From Methanolinea sp. UBA477 (GTDB lineage Archaea > Halobacteriota > Methanomicrobia > Methanomicrobiales > Methanospirillaceae), in contig DAWO01000114.1 in NCBI GenBank assembly GCA_002509485.1, positions 3,875-11,635 of the forward strand: 7,761 nt of DNA. Reading direction: 5' to 3'. Position 1 is the stretch's first letter; each line of letters begins with the position of its first letter. Shown here in pieces: positions 1-5,902 of the stretch. The position numbers were made by a program, and so were the translations under genes. The notes below the pieces were generated by a model, which was given only the letters and a program-made list of their open reading frames with translations, did not search any database and was not told the origin of the DNA.

Positions 1-113
1 GTTGCGCCGCCGAAGTCGTATGTCTCGGCAGCTGCTCCGGAACAGCAGAATAATATGGATAACAGGAAAATACCTGCGGCTATAGTTCGTTTTCTAATAA
101 TCGTTCCTCCCAT
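1..113 (-). CDS. N-terminus of an exported protein, cut by the window edge
   Basis: Only the first 37 or so residues are present. They form a clear Sec signal peptide: a basic start (R7, K8, R9 counted from the ATG at 113), a hydrophobic core of about 14 residues (IAAGIFLLSILFCC), then GAAA before ETYDFGGA, which fits cleavage after A29. The cysteines at 23-24 do not make a canonical lipobox. The mature domain is missing, so the function is unknown. Lying just after an importer operon with no binding protein in view, it could be the substrate-binding component, but that is a guess from position alone. The start is uncertain. The ATG at 113 has no ribosome site, whereas GGGAGG lies ideally placed for an ATT codon at 98, which would give (M)RKRTIAAG, a more usual signal-peptide start. 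Confidence 0.6.
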   Translation of the reverse strand, partial: MGGTIIRKRTIAAGIFLLSILFCCSGAAAETYDFGGA

Positions 114-127
114 CAATAAGATTTTTT

Positions 128-170
128 CATTGAAATTGTAATGCCAACCGTATTTTTTTTATTCGCAATA
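128..170 (-). promoter_or_regulatory. Possible promoter of the exported-protein gene
   Basis: On the minus strand an AT-rich block (AATAAAAAAAATAC, about 163-150) lies some 25 bases before position 130, where a transcript could begin and leave a short leader. The block is suitable as an archaeal TATA box. No clear BRE was recognised, so this rests on composition and spacing only. Confidence 0.3.
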
Positions 171-209
171 AAGCAGACAGGTTTGAATCGAGAGTTGTGG
201 ATGAAAACG

Positions 210-216
210 AAAAAAA
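210..216 (-). terminator. T-tract terminator after the epimerase-like gene
   Basis: Seven bases beyond the stop of the last operon gene, the minus strand has a run of seven T, followed by CG and four more T. Archaeal RNA polymerase commonly terminates at such tracts without a hairpin. It would separate the operon from the exported-protein gene downstream. Confidence 0.45.
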
Positions 217-222
217 TGAATA

Positions 223-954
223 CTACTCTCTTCTTTCCATGTATCGCATGCTTTCATCAAAATCATCGATAGCCTTCACCTCCATGATCCAGCAGCTGTT
301 CCTGGGAAGCCGTGGGATTATATGTTCCAGATCCATGGTTCCTGTCCCGAGTGCGCCGTGATCGTCGAAAGAACCGCGGTTATCGTGCAGGTGGATATGG
401 TCCGGGGTTGCGAGGGCGAGAAAATCATCCAGTACCCCGTTGATGTGGGCGTGTCCGATATCGAGGCAGAAGGAAAGCCCCGCCTCTTCAAGGACCGGAA
501 GCACCGAGGGATTTCGGAAGTGGCATACCTCCCAGCTGCCCATGTTTTCGATGGCGACCGGGACGCCGTGTTCTTCCTGGACTACTGCAAGGTCCACGAG
601 GGACCGGCGCAGTGCATCATACGACTTGTCATGCATCTCGAGCCATGGGGAAAAACCGGGGTGGACAACGACACAGCGTGCGCCGATCTCGCCTGCTTTT
701 TGACAGACCTCTTGAAGGAGGTCAATTGAGGCGTTTCGTAACGTTTCGCGGCAGCTGGCGATATTGATATCTGTGGTCGGGGAATGGACGGTATAAGAAA
801 GATTGAACGAAGCACACGATTCTGACTCGTAAAGCAGGTCATGCCTTGCATCAGAGAGTATCTCGATGGTATCGGTTCGCTCTGAAAGGATCTCAAGAGC
901 TTCGAAGAGCCCCATATCCATCAGGCACCATGTGGAGCATCCTAGTCTGTGCAT
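223..954 (-). CDS. Sugar-phosphate isomerase/epimerase-like TIM-barrel protein
   Basis: A 243-residue protein of the xylose-isomerase-like TIM-barrel superfamily (AP endonuclease 2 family). The family's metal-site motifs occur in order: YTVHSP (H57), VVVHPG (H98), AIEN (E136), LDIGHAH (D165, H168), HIHLHDN (H188/H190, D191), DDHGALGTG (D198, H199) and MEVK (E225). The site therefore looks intact and the protein is probably a divalent-metal enzyme acting on a sugar or sugar phosphate; the substrate cannot be read. There is no signal peptide, so it is cytoplasmic. The frame is open upstream to 1077, but only the ATG at 954 has a ribosome site (GGAGGA at 960-965), and the longer version would lie inside the ATPase gene. 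It overlaps the ATPase gene by 13 bases, so the two are likely translationally coupled. Its role beside an importer is unclear; it could process an imported ligand or simply be co-expressed. An endonuclease IV role is less likely given its short length of about 243 residues. Confidence 0.85.
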   Translation of the reverse strand: MHRLGCSTWCLMDMGLFEALEILSERTDTIEILSDARHDLLYESESCASFNLSYTVHSPTTDINIASCRETLRNASIDLLQEVCQKAGEIGARCVVVHPGFSPWLEMHDKSYDALRRSLVDLAVVQEEHGVPVAIENMGSWEVCHFRNPSVLPVLEEAGLSFCLDIGHAHINGVLDDFLALATPDHIHLHDNRGSFDDHGALGTGTMDLEHIIPRLPRNSCWIMEVKAIDDFDESMRYMERRE

Positions 955-2204
955 GGTTCTCCTCCAATGGTATTCCTTGCAGCTGCGGCAGCAGACCGGA
1001 TATCCTTTACACGGATCGCACCGCCCGCCGCGAGCCTTTCCAGTATCGCTTCCGCTTCGCCTCCGGTGTAATCCCATTCATCCTGTTCTCCGGCCTGGCG
1101 GTCGAGGATTATGACTTTTCTGATATTCGCAGATTCGAGAACCCGCAGGTTGCCGATATTTCCTGCCCCCCACAGTCCCCTCGTCAGGATGACCGCACGT
1201 GCATCCTCTAGGGCGAGGGTGAGTTCACCCAGAGAACGGTCGGTGACCGGGCTGAAAGGTGGCTCGACAATGCAGGGAATACCAAGTGCCTTTGCGGCCC
1301 GGTAATCGGAGTCGTTTACCGCAAGGATGCCGGCGGTCACTTCGCACCCCTCTGCATGGAGGGCCTGTAAAAGATCCGATCCCTCTCCTCCCCCGCAGAT
1401 GACATGGACCTTCCCGCAGGTGCGGTTCCTGCCTTCCGGTTTGTAGACGGGCGAGATACTGGGGCGACCCGTGAACGGGTTACTGCGGATTATCACGTCG
1501 ATTCCAAAGGCGGTCCGGATGGAATCCTCTGTAAGAACGCCGGCAGGATCTCCCATGGCAAGGATCCGGTGGTCATGGAGCAGGATCAGCCTGTCGCAGT
1601 AATGGGCGGCATAGTTTAAGTCATGAAAAACCCCGATGACCGCGATCTCCCTCGACAGGTTCTTCATGGTCTGGAGTATGACCATCTGCTGCCCGAGATC
1701 GAGGTGAGCCGTGGGTTCGTCGAGCAGGAGCAGGTTCGGCTCCTGGGCAAGGGCCCGGGCGATGATGACCCGCTGGAGCTCCCCGCCGCTTATGGCCCGG
1801 ACGGAGCGATCGGTGAGAGCGTTGATCCCGGTAATCTCCATGACCTTACAGCATATGTCCCGGTCTTCATCTCTCTCCGATCCAAACCTCCCGATATGCG
1901 GGTAACGGCCCATCCTGACCACGTCCCTGACAGAGAAATCGAAGCCCGGGTCGGACGCCTGGGGGACGACGGCGATCTCACGGGAGAGCTCCAGGGGGGC
2001 GAAATCTGCGAGTTCCCGCTGGTCGAGCAGGATTGTTCCGTTCGAAGGAGTGACGATTCGGGAGATCGCCTTCAGGAGGGTTGTCTTGCCCGAGCCGTTC
2101 GGGCCGATGATTCCTAAGAACTCCCCTCTCCCGCTCTGGAACGAGACATCCTTTAACACGGTATGTGCCCCGTAGTCCAGGTCGACATCGCGGAGGTCAA
2201 TCAT
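942..2204 (-). CDS. btuD: ABC importer ATPase with extra C-terminal domain, BtuD-like
   Basis: A 420-residue ATPase that would power import of a metal-chelate ligand from the inner face of the membrane. Residues 1 to about 250 are a complete ABC domain: Walker A GPNGSGKTT (34-42), Q-loop Q82, signature SGGELQR (139-145), Walker B LLLLDEP (158-164, catalytic E163), D-loop near 166-171 and switch H194. Usual ATPases of this family end near 260 residues. This one adds about 150 (265-410), beginning KVHVICGGGEGS, with NDSDYRAAKALGIP and PPFSPVTD. I recall a domain of the same pattern in the cobalamin ATPase BtuD of Halobacterium, which is why I favour corrinoid import; iron-siderophore or haem import remains possible. 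The start ATG overlaps the permease stop as ATGA. The gene carries the ribosome site of the epimerase-like gene at its end. Confidence 0.85.
   Translation of the reverse strand: MIDLRDVDLDYGAHTVLKDVSFQSGRGEFLGIIGPNGSGKTTLLKAISRIVTPSNGTILLDQRELADFAPLELSREIAVVPQASDPGFDFSVRDVVRMGRYPHIGRFGSERDEDRDICCKVMEITGINALTDRSVRAISGGELQRVIIARALAQEPNLLLLDEPTAHLDLGQQMVILQTMKNLSREIAVIGVFHDLNYAAHYCDRLILLHDHRILAMGDPAGVLTEDSIRTAFGIDVIIRSNPFTGRPSISPVYKPEGRNRTCGKVHVICGGGEGSDLLQALHAEGCEVTAGILAVNDSDYRAAKALGIPCIVEPPFSPVTDRSLGELTLALEDARAVILTRGLWGAGNIGNLRVLESANIRKVIILDRQAGEQDEWDYTGGEAEAILERLAAGGAIRVKDIRSAAAAARNTIGGEPCTD
960..965 (-). promoter_or_regulatory. Ribosome site fixing the epimerase start
   Basis: GGAGGA on the minus strand lies five bases before the ATG at 954, inside the last codons of the ATPase gene. 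It rules out the longer upstream start and indicates translation coupled to the ATPase gene. Confidence 0.75.
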
Positions 2205-3148
2205 TCCATGTACCTCCGCTTCAGCAGGAAGATGAAGAAGGGAGCGCCGAAGAAGGCGGTCACCACCCCGACGGGAACCTCGTTTCCCGCCGTCCGGGCG
2301 AGTGTGTCTGAGAGTACGAGCAAAATCCCGCCCGCCATCATTGATGCCGGGATGAGGATGCGGTGATCGGGGCCGACCACGAGCCGCATCAGGTGAGGTG
2401 TTATCAGTCCGATAAATCCTATGCTCCCTGCAATGGCGACAGCGATACCGGTGATAAACGAGCTTGCCAGGAGAAGGCCCTTCTTCAGGAACTCGATATC
2501 CACGCCGAGGTGGAGGGCGTCTTCCTCGCCGAGGGAGAAGATGTTTAACTCGCGGGAGAAGAGGAGGAGGGCAAGGGATGCAGGGACTATGAAAAGGCCT
2601 ATCCAGACATCATTCCAGGAGATGTTCCAGAACCCGCCCATGAGCCAGAGGAAGATCTGGTGGAGGCTCTTTCCGGCGGTATACATCAGGAACGAGAGTA
2701 TTGCCGAGAGGAACATGGAGACGGCGATGCCGGTGAGGAGGAGCTGCTCGACAGGGATGCGGCCTCCACGGCGGGATATACCGTAGACGAGAAAGGTGGC
2801 GGCGAAGCACCCGACAAATGCGAGCACCCAGTGGAATGCCCCGCCGAGAAAGACGATGGCCACCGCCGCCCCGAGCGCACCACCGGACGAGGTGCCGAGA
2901 AGGTAGGGGTCCGCCATCGAGTTGCGGAAGAGGCCCTGCATCACGACTCCGGCGGCGGCCAGGCCAAAACCGACCAGCATGGCGGCAATCACCCTGGGCA
3001 ACCGCACCGAGAAGAGGATGATTGATGCGGACTCGTCCTCCGCCAGTCCGAGAAAGGGGATTCCCGCCGGCCCTATGACGGTGCAGACGAGAATGCTTAC
3101 CACGGCCGCGAGGAGAAGTAGGAAGAGGATGTATTCACGCTTCTGCAT
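2201..3148 (-). CDS. btuC: FecCD-family importer permease, BtuC-like
   Basis: A 315-residue, strongly hydrophobic membrane protein of the FecCD/BtuC family, the channel of type II importers for cobalamin, haem or ferric siderophores. Family signatures are seen in order: RLPRVIAAMLVG (49-60); the glycine-rich segment FRNSMADPYLLGTSSGG (74-90); GEEDALHLGVD (207-217), the cytoplasmic segment expected to contact the ATPase; IGLITPHLMRLVVGPDHR (246-263); and the end motif GNEVPVGVVTAFFGAPFF (288-305) followed by KRR. Length and motif order are normal for the family, so the gene looks intact. It is first in the operon. No ribosome site precedes the ATG, but a TATA-like block lies about 24-27 bases upstream, so the message is probably leaderless. 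The ligand cannot be told from the permease alone; the btu assignment rests on the ATPase architecture. Confidence 0.88.
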   Translation of the reverse strand: MQKREYILFLLLLAAVVSILVCTVIGPAGIPFLGLAEDESASIILFSVRLPRVIAAMLVGFGLAAAGVVMQGLFRNSMADPYLLGTSSGGALGAAVAIVFLGGAFHWVLAFVGCFAATFLVYGISRRGGRIPVEQLLLTGIAVSMFLSAILSFLMYTAGKSLHQIFLWLMGGFWNISWNDVWIGLFIVPASLALLLFSRELNIFSLGEEDALHLGVDIEFLKKGLLLASSFITGIAVAIAGSIGFIGLITPHLMRLVVGPDHRILIPASMMAGGILLVLSDTLARTAGNEVPVGVVTAFFGAPFFIFLLKRRYME

Positions 3149-3200
3149 TATTATGAAAGTTTATTTGTTATAATTAAAATATGTTTTATTTGAATTTTTT
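3149..3200. promoter_or_regulatory. Divergent promoter with a shared TATA region
   Basis: The 52 bases between the two divergent starts are almost wholly A and T. The block at 3168-3182 (TTATAATTAAAATAT) is centred about 24-29 bases from the plus-strand ATG at 3201 and about 24-27 bases from the minus-strand ATG at 3148. Neither start has a ribosome site. Both transcripts therefore probably begin at or near their start codons, and the two TATA boxes overlap. Confidence 0.6.
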
Positions 3201-3830
3201 ATGGACCTTGTGATAGGCGGAGGATGGTATGGTGAACGGGCGGTGAGATATCTCATAGGGCAGGAGAGGCAGTTCATCATCACAGATCCGGATCCGGAGT
3301 GCCGGGCGGCCCAGGCGGTACGGGAAGCCGGGTATACCGGCAGTACAATGCATGGCGGAGTTGATGTCGCTTTCCGGGCATTTTCAGATTACAGCCCTGA
3401 GTACATCTTTCCCACCGCACCGGTGCACGTAGCGGCAGGCCTAGTATGCGAGTCGCTGGGATTCGTCGAATCACCTGAAAAACTCCAGGATCTGCTAGCC
3501 GCCATCCCGCCTGAACTGGTGCTCGATTCAAAGGGCGGCTCGGTATATCTCTCGCTGAACCGGGAGGCCACCTGCTTTCCCGACTGCCCGTCGCCCGATA
3601 CATGCCCGGTCACGGGCGAGGACCGGACAGTTCCGCTTCATGACATACTCAGGGGTCTCCTCCCGGATTCGTTTATCCTCGAGAGTGTCCAGCTCGCGCC
3701 TGGATTGGGAGCACTCCGGGGCAGTGACATTGTAAGACTTCTCGACTGGGTGCCAGGAAAGTTGCATGTTGTTGTCGGCACGGCCTGTCGGTGTCACGGG
3801 GTCGTGACGGTTCTTGCGCCGGGATTCTAA
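3201..3830 (+). CDS. Unrecognised Rossmann-like cysteine-rich protein
   Basis: A 209-residue soluble protein whose family I do not recognise. It starts with MDLVIGGGWYGERAVRYL, a strand, a glycine-rich turn (GGGWYG, 6-11) and a helix, followed by FIITDPDP with an acidic D29. This resembles a Rossmann nucleotide-binding unit of the NAD or TrkA-N kind. Residues 125-135 hold C125, C129 and C135 in CFPDCPSPDTC, and CRCH (196-199) near the end adds two more cysteines and a histidine. Together these could bind zinc or an iron-sulphur cluster, which is inference. There is no signal peptide or membrane segment. The start is likely leaderless. It shares its promoter region with the importer operon, hinting at joint control by the same signal. 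Alternatives include a redox sensor or a metal or cofactor handling protein. Confidence 0.8.
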   Translation: MDLVIGGGWYGERAVRYLIGQERQFIITDPDPECRAAQAVREAGYTGSTMHGGVDVAFRAFSDYSPEYIFPTAPVHVAAGLVCESLGFVESPEKLQDLLAAIPPELVLDSKGGSVYLSLNREATCFPDCPSPDTCPVTGEDRTVPLHDILRGLLPDSFILESVQLAPGLGALRGSDIVRLLDWVPGKLHVVVGTACRCHGVVTVLAPGF

Positions 3831-3910
3831 TCGGTTACCTGTCCGAGTTCTGATTACAGCATACGTCTGACCATGGGCGGATCCGTCAGGATCATGGTGG
3901 CCCAGTATAC

Positions 3911-3927
3911 ATGGGTTATAAACCTGT
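3911..3927. repeat. Small inverted repeat between convergent genes
   Basis: GGTT-ATA-AACC (3914-3924) is a perfect four-base-pair arm pair, extended by two G-T wobbles and an A-T pair to a seven-pair stem. It sits between the ends of two convergent genes and contains a TATA-like TTATAAAC. It could be a bidirectional end signal or chance. Confidence 0.25.
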
Positions 3928-3969
3928 ACTCCCGCCTGCGGCCATTATCTTTCAGGGAAGCGTGAAGGA

Positions 3970-4551
3970 TCAGAACTTCGGGACGACTCTCCCTGTATTT
4001 TTCATGTAATCGCGGTATTCATCGCCGAATTCTGCAATTAACATGTCCTCCTCTTTCGGCACCCATATGTGATAGAGCAGGCCCCACGCAGCGATTCCGT
4101 ATATAAGGACAAGCCCGTTGGCAAGAAGGAAACCCTGCGCAATGACCCATATCCAGAGGTGGACGTACATAGGATGGCGTATTCTTTTATATGCCCCTGT
4201 CTTCACCAAGTGATGTCCTTTCTTTACCTCGAGGATTGGTGACCAGTTCCCGCCAAGGTCGCGGTGTATCATTGCAAACAGCCAGATGTTGAAGGTGGTG
4301 ATGATGAGGAACGCGAACCTGACAGGGTCCGGGACTGGAACGGTATATGCGTCAAGGAAGGGTGTGAATACCGTGATGAGGGGCAGCAGCATCATACCGA
4401 TAAAGTTCAGCCCCACAAGCCCGGATTCAAGAAGTGGCCGTATTTTTTCTTTTGTTTTCTGTACAGCGGCTTTCTTTCCGTAATACACCCGAACGGAAAC
4501 CCATGTGAGAAAAAGGAGTAAAAAACAAATCTTCCAGAATAATTCGTTCAT
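3970..4551 (-). CDS. ICMT-fold membrane methyltransferase-like protein
   Basis: A 193-residue integral membrane protein with hydrophobic segments near residues 5-22, 46-66, 78-95 and 130-162. The C-terminal half carries the signature of the isoprenylcysteine carboxyl methyltransferase / phospholipid methyltransferase fold: GAYKRIRHPMY (119-129), followed after two helices by PKEEDMLIAEFGDEYRDYM (165-183). In this fold, HPMY and the paired acids (E167, E168) form the S-adenosylmethionine pocket. It probably methylates a lipid or lipid-linked substrate; archaea do not generally use it for CaaX proteins, so the substrate is open. The frame begins at a GTG at 4560, but GAGGTG (4557-4562) is the ribosome site for the ATG at 4551, so the shorter start is chosen. 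It is convergent with the cysteine-rich protein gene, 139 bases apart, with no same-strand partner close by. Confidence 0.82.
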   Translation of the reverse strand: MNELFWKICFLLLFLTWVSVRVYYGKKAAVQKTKEKIRPLLESGLVGLNFIGMMLLPLITVFTPFLDAYTVPVPDPVRFAFLIITTFNIWLFAMIHRDLGGNWSPILEVKKGHHLVKTGAYKRIRHPMYVHLWIWVIAQGFLLANGLVLIYGIAAWGLLYHIWVPKEEDMLIAEFGDEYRDYMKNTGRVVPKF

Positions 4552-4710
4552 TATTTGCACCTCGTCAGAAACAGCCTGTGATGCAGAATTCCTGTTTCAA
4601 TTCGATCACCTTTGCATTTTTATCGCCTGAATGAATTCGATAAGCATCCGTTACCATGCCGCTCGGTCTGGTCTGCGTTGATTTCGTACAACATATCTTC
4701 GTATTCGATC

Positions 4711-4741
4711 CTGTTCCGGCAACTCCTGTGCCGGTACACAG
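4711..4741. repeat. Inverted repeat, possible RNA hairpin
   Basis: CCGGCA (4716-4721) and TGCCGG (4729-4734) are perfect six-base arms around a seven-base loop. Outer arms CTGT and ACAG (4711-4714 and 4738-4741) continue the pairing across an uneven bulge. There is no T tract after it, so it is not an obvious terminator. Confidence 0.35.
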
Positions 4742-5019
4742 AAACGTGCCTTGGTTTTTTCCACCTGCCCAGGCAATACCGGATACTTTTTCTTTCCGGT
4801 GGCCAGATGCTCCTTGTTATCATCATGGTAATGATACCTGGTTAGGTCTTGATAAGGATCTCCCGAAAGAATATCGGATTCATGCCACCACGCCTCATCA
4901 GTTTCGGATATCGAAGACAGCTTTAGTGGAAGTCGTGCGACTGATAGATGTCGGCGGATATATGCCTTGGTCAGGCTTAAGCCAAAAAGATTGAGATAAT
5001 TCAATTCTATTTTAGGGTA

Positions 5020-5032
5020 AGTATATGAGAAA
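5020..5032 (+). promoter_or_regulatory. TATA-like box of the 64-residue protein gene
   Basis: AGTATATGAG lies about 35-40 bases before the ATG at 5062. A transcript starting about 26 bases downstream would have a leader of about 10 bases that still holds the ribosome site GGTGAT (5052-5057). Spacing supports it; composition alone would not. Confidence 0.4.
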
Positions 5033-5061
5033 TGGCATAGTAGATCGCAGCGGTGATTGAA

Positions 5062-5256
5062 ATGGAATGTCCAAAGGCTGCAACACTATCGGGGAGCCAG
5101 GTCGATGAAGTAAAGAAGCTCGAGGGGAAACTGGGAGTTATCCTTGTGGCGTATGACAGGGGTCCGTCGTACAAGAAGCTCTCTGCGGACTCTCTCTCGA
5201 AGATCCAGTCCCTCGAAAAGGATACCGGGGCGATCCTGGTTGCCTACGAGTCCTGA
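5062..5256 (+). CDS. 64-residue protein made of two similar halves
   Basis: A small soluble protein of unknown function, beginning MECPKAATLS. Residues 14-33 (VDEVKKLEGKLGVILVAYDR) and 45-64 (LSKIQSLEKDTGAILVAYES) align without gaps and share LE, G and ILVAY. Each half reads as a charged helix followed by a hydrophobic strand, so the chain may fold as a pseudo-dimer. The linker RGPSYKKLSAD lies between. The GTG at 5053 is in frame, but GGTGAT (5052-5057) is placed as the ribosome site of the ATG at 5062, so that start is used. There is no signal peptide, membrane segment or cysteine pair. It has its own TATA-like box and a T-tract terminator, so it is probably a single-gene unit. I believe similar short proteins occur in methanogens but recall no function for them. 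Confidence 0.75.
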   Translation: MECPKAATLSGSQVDEVKKLEGKLGVILVAYDRGPSYKKLSADSLSKIQSLEKDTGAILVAYES

Positions 5257-5265
5257 AAAATTCTC

Positions 5266-5271
5266 TTTTTT
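5266..5271 (+). terminator. T-tract terminator of the 64-residue protein gene
   Basis: Nine bases after the stop codon, TTCTC is followed by six T. There is no hairpin; this is the simple archaeal type. Confidence 0.5.
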
Positions 5272-5355
5272 CGTGACACAACCCGATCTCCCTTCCTGCA
5301 CCCATATCGAAATTGCGCCGAATGATAGGGATGAGTTTCAAAGATGCGGGCGTCT

Positions 5356-5390
5356 TTCGGAATTCGTCCGAATATCCGAATATTTTTCGA
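5356..5390 (+). promoter_or_regulatory. Promoter-like stretch with inverted and direct repeats
   Basis: TTCGGA (5356-5361) and TCCGAA (5367-5372) are perfect six-base inverted arms with a five-base spacer. They run into two back-to-back copies of CCGAATAT (5368-5375 and 5376-5383) and then an AT-rich GAATATTTTTCG that could serve as a TATA box. Transcription from about 5408 would lead into the small open frames starting near 5450. This arrangement fits an operator placed at a promoter, but no regulator is identified. Confidence 0.4.
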
Positions 5391-5448
5391 TATCAGGAGG
5401 GAATCGAGCAATTCTAGGGTACATGCTATTGCTGCCGAACAGGAGAGA

Positions 5449-5634
5449 ATGATATGGCCTCAGATAAGAGGCCGGGGTCAACAGATGGGACAGATCACAG
5501 GCAAGATGAAAAGACCGGGGAGCCTGACCTGCAGGATGCCGGCAGCCGGTACCGATAAGAAGGGCAGTATCGATGAGATGACATACCGGAAAAAACCGGC
5601 AATCATCTCCCTGAAAGGAGGTGCATTCCGATGA
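5449..5634 (+). CDS. Possible small frame overlapping the next gene by ATGA
   Basis: This frame, 61 codons from the ATG at 5449, ends in a TGA that overlaps the ATG of the 47-residue gene as ATGA, a normal arrangement for coupled genes. The product would be basic (GQITGKMKRPGSLTCRM early, SLKGGAFR at the end). AGGAG is only three bases from this ATG, which is tight; the ATG at 5578 would give just 18 residues. The frame is open further upstream to 5344, through the promoter-like repeats, so that part is unlikely to be coding. It competes with the 34-residue frame, and at most one is expected to be real over 5454-5558. Confidence 0.22.
   Translation: MIWPQIRGRGQQMGQITGKMKRPGSLTCRMPAAGTDKKGSIDEMTYRKKPAIISLKGGAFR
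5454..5558 (+). CDS. Possible 34-residue acidic peptide
   Basis: The frame encodes a very hydrophilic 34-residue peptide starting MASDKRPGSTDGTD and ending in SRYR, rich in Asp, Gly and Arg with no hydrophobic stretch. An AGGAG (5441-5445) lies eight bases before the ATG, which is good spacing and the main argument for it. Against it are the small size and an overlapping open frame (ATG at 5449) that runs on to couple with the next gene. A single frameshift near 5555 would join this start to that tail (MTYRKKPAIISLKGGAFR), so the two may be pieces of one damaged small gene. No function can be proposed. Confidence 0.3.
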   Translation: MASDKRPGSTDGTDHRQDEKTGEPDLQDAGSRYR

Positions 5635-5774
5635 GTTCTTCCACACGATTACGGGGGATCGGGAGTGAAACGGAGATCCCGGATTCCATCAGGAGACTCA
5701 TCGAGAATGTCTCGGTTCGCGGGAAAAAGGCAGGCGAGGCGCAGCGCGATTTTTGCAGGGAATGTGAGGTCTGA
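5631..5774 (+). CDS. 47-residue protein ending in a CxxC motif
   Basis: A 47-residue protein too short for most gene finders. It begins MSSSTRLRGIGSETEIPDSI and ends in FCRECEV, so C42 and C45 form a CxxC pair near the C-terminus. The middle (residues 18-40) looks like a charged helix. The support is its ribosome site: AGGAGGTG (5616-5623), near-complete complementarity to the archaeal 16S 3' end, seven bases before the ATG. There is also an ATGA overlap with the frame before it. The CxxC might bind a metal or take part in redox chemistry, but a single pair is weak evidence. It is probably transcribed with the preceding small frame and ends before the hairpin terminator at 5903. The family is not recognised; an antitoxin-like or other tiny regulatory protein is conceivable. 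Confidence 0.5.
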   Translation: MSSSTRLRGIGSETEIPDSIRRLIENVSVRGKKAGEAQRDFCRECEV

Positions 5775-5902
5775 CCAGCCGAATCATATCCGGGCAGGAA
5801 TCTTTCCCTTTCAAACGAGCAGGAGGTGATGACAAAAACCGCTACACCATTGGAACATTGTCATGTATCCCACACAGCTTTCGAGGATCGTAACATACAT
5901 TC

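Larger units (their letters stand above)
4552..5061. other. 510 bases without a convincing gene
   Basis: Open frames exist on both strands here, but none has a good start. On the minus strand a frame from 5004 to 4651 starts only at TTG, and an overlapping frame ends at 4620. Joined by one frameshift near 4700 they would give a continuous tail (EYEDMLYEINADQTERHGN), so a decayed gene upstream of the methyltransferase gene is possible. A hairpin at 4711-4741 and a 10-base palindrome, GGCTTAAGCC (4974-4983), are the other structures seen. No tRNA or recognisable RNA family was seen. Confidence 0.4.

Noticed and set aside
955..1077. N-terminal extension of the epimerase-like protein by 41 residues
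   Set aside because: The added residues (rich in Arg and Cys) lie inside the ATPase gene in another frame. The ATG at 954 has a well-spaced GGAGGA and matches the start of the TIM barrel.
1623..2117. Long plus-strand frame of 164 codons opposite the ATPase gene
   Set aside because: It is a shadow of the ABC ATPase, whose motifs are complete on the minus strand.
4552..4560. GTG start three codons upstream for the methyltransferase-like gene
   Set aside because: That GTG is itself part of the GAGGTG ribosome site serving the ATG at 4551.
4597..4710. Three scattered ATTCGAT words that might be a repeat array
   Set aside because: They are too short and irregularly spaced to exceed chance, and there is no CRISPR-like regularity.
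4656..4994. Plus-strand frame of 112 codons in the gene-poor stretch
   Set aside because: It has no ribosome site or promoter, its composition does not look like protein, and it overlaps the equally doubtful minus-strand frames.
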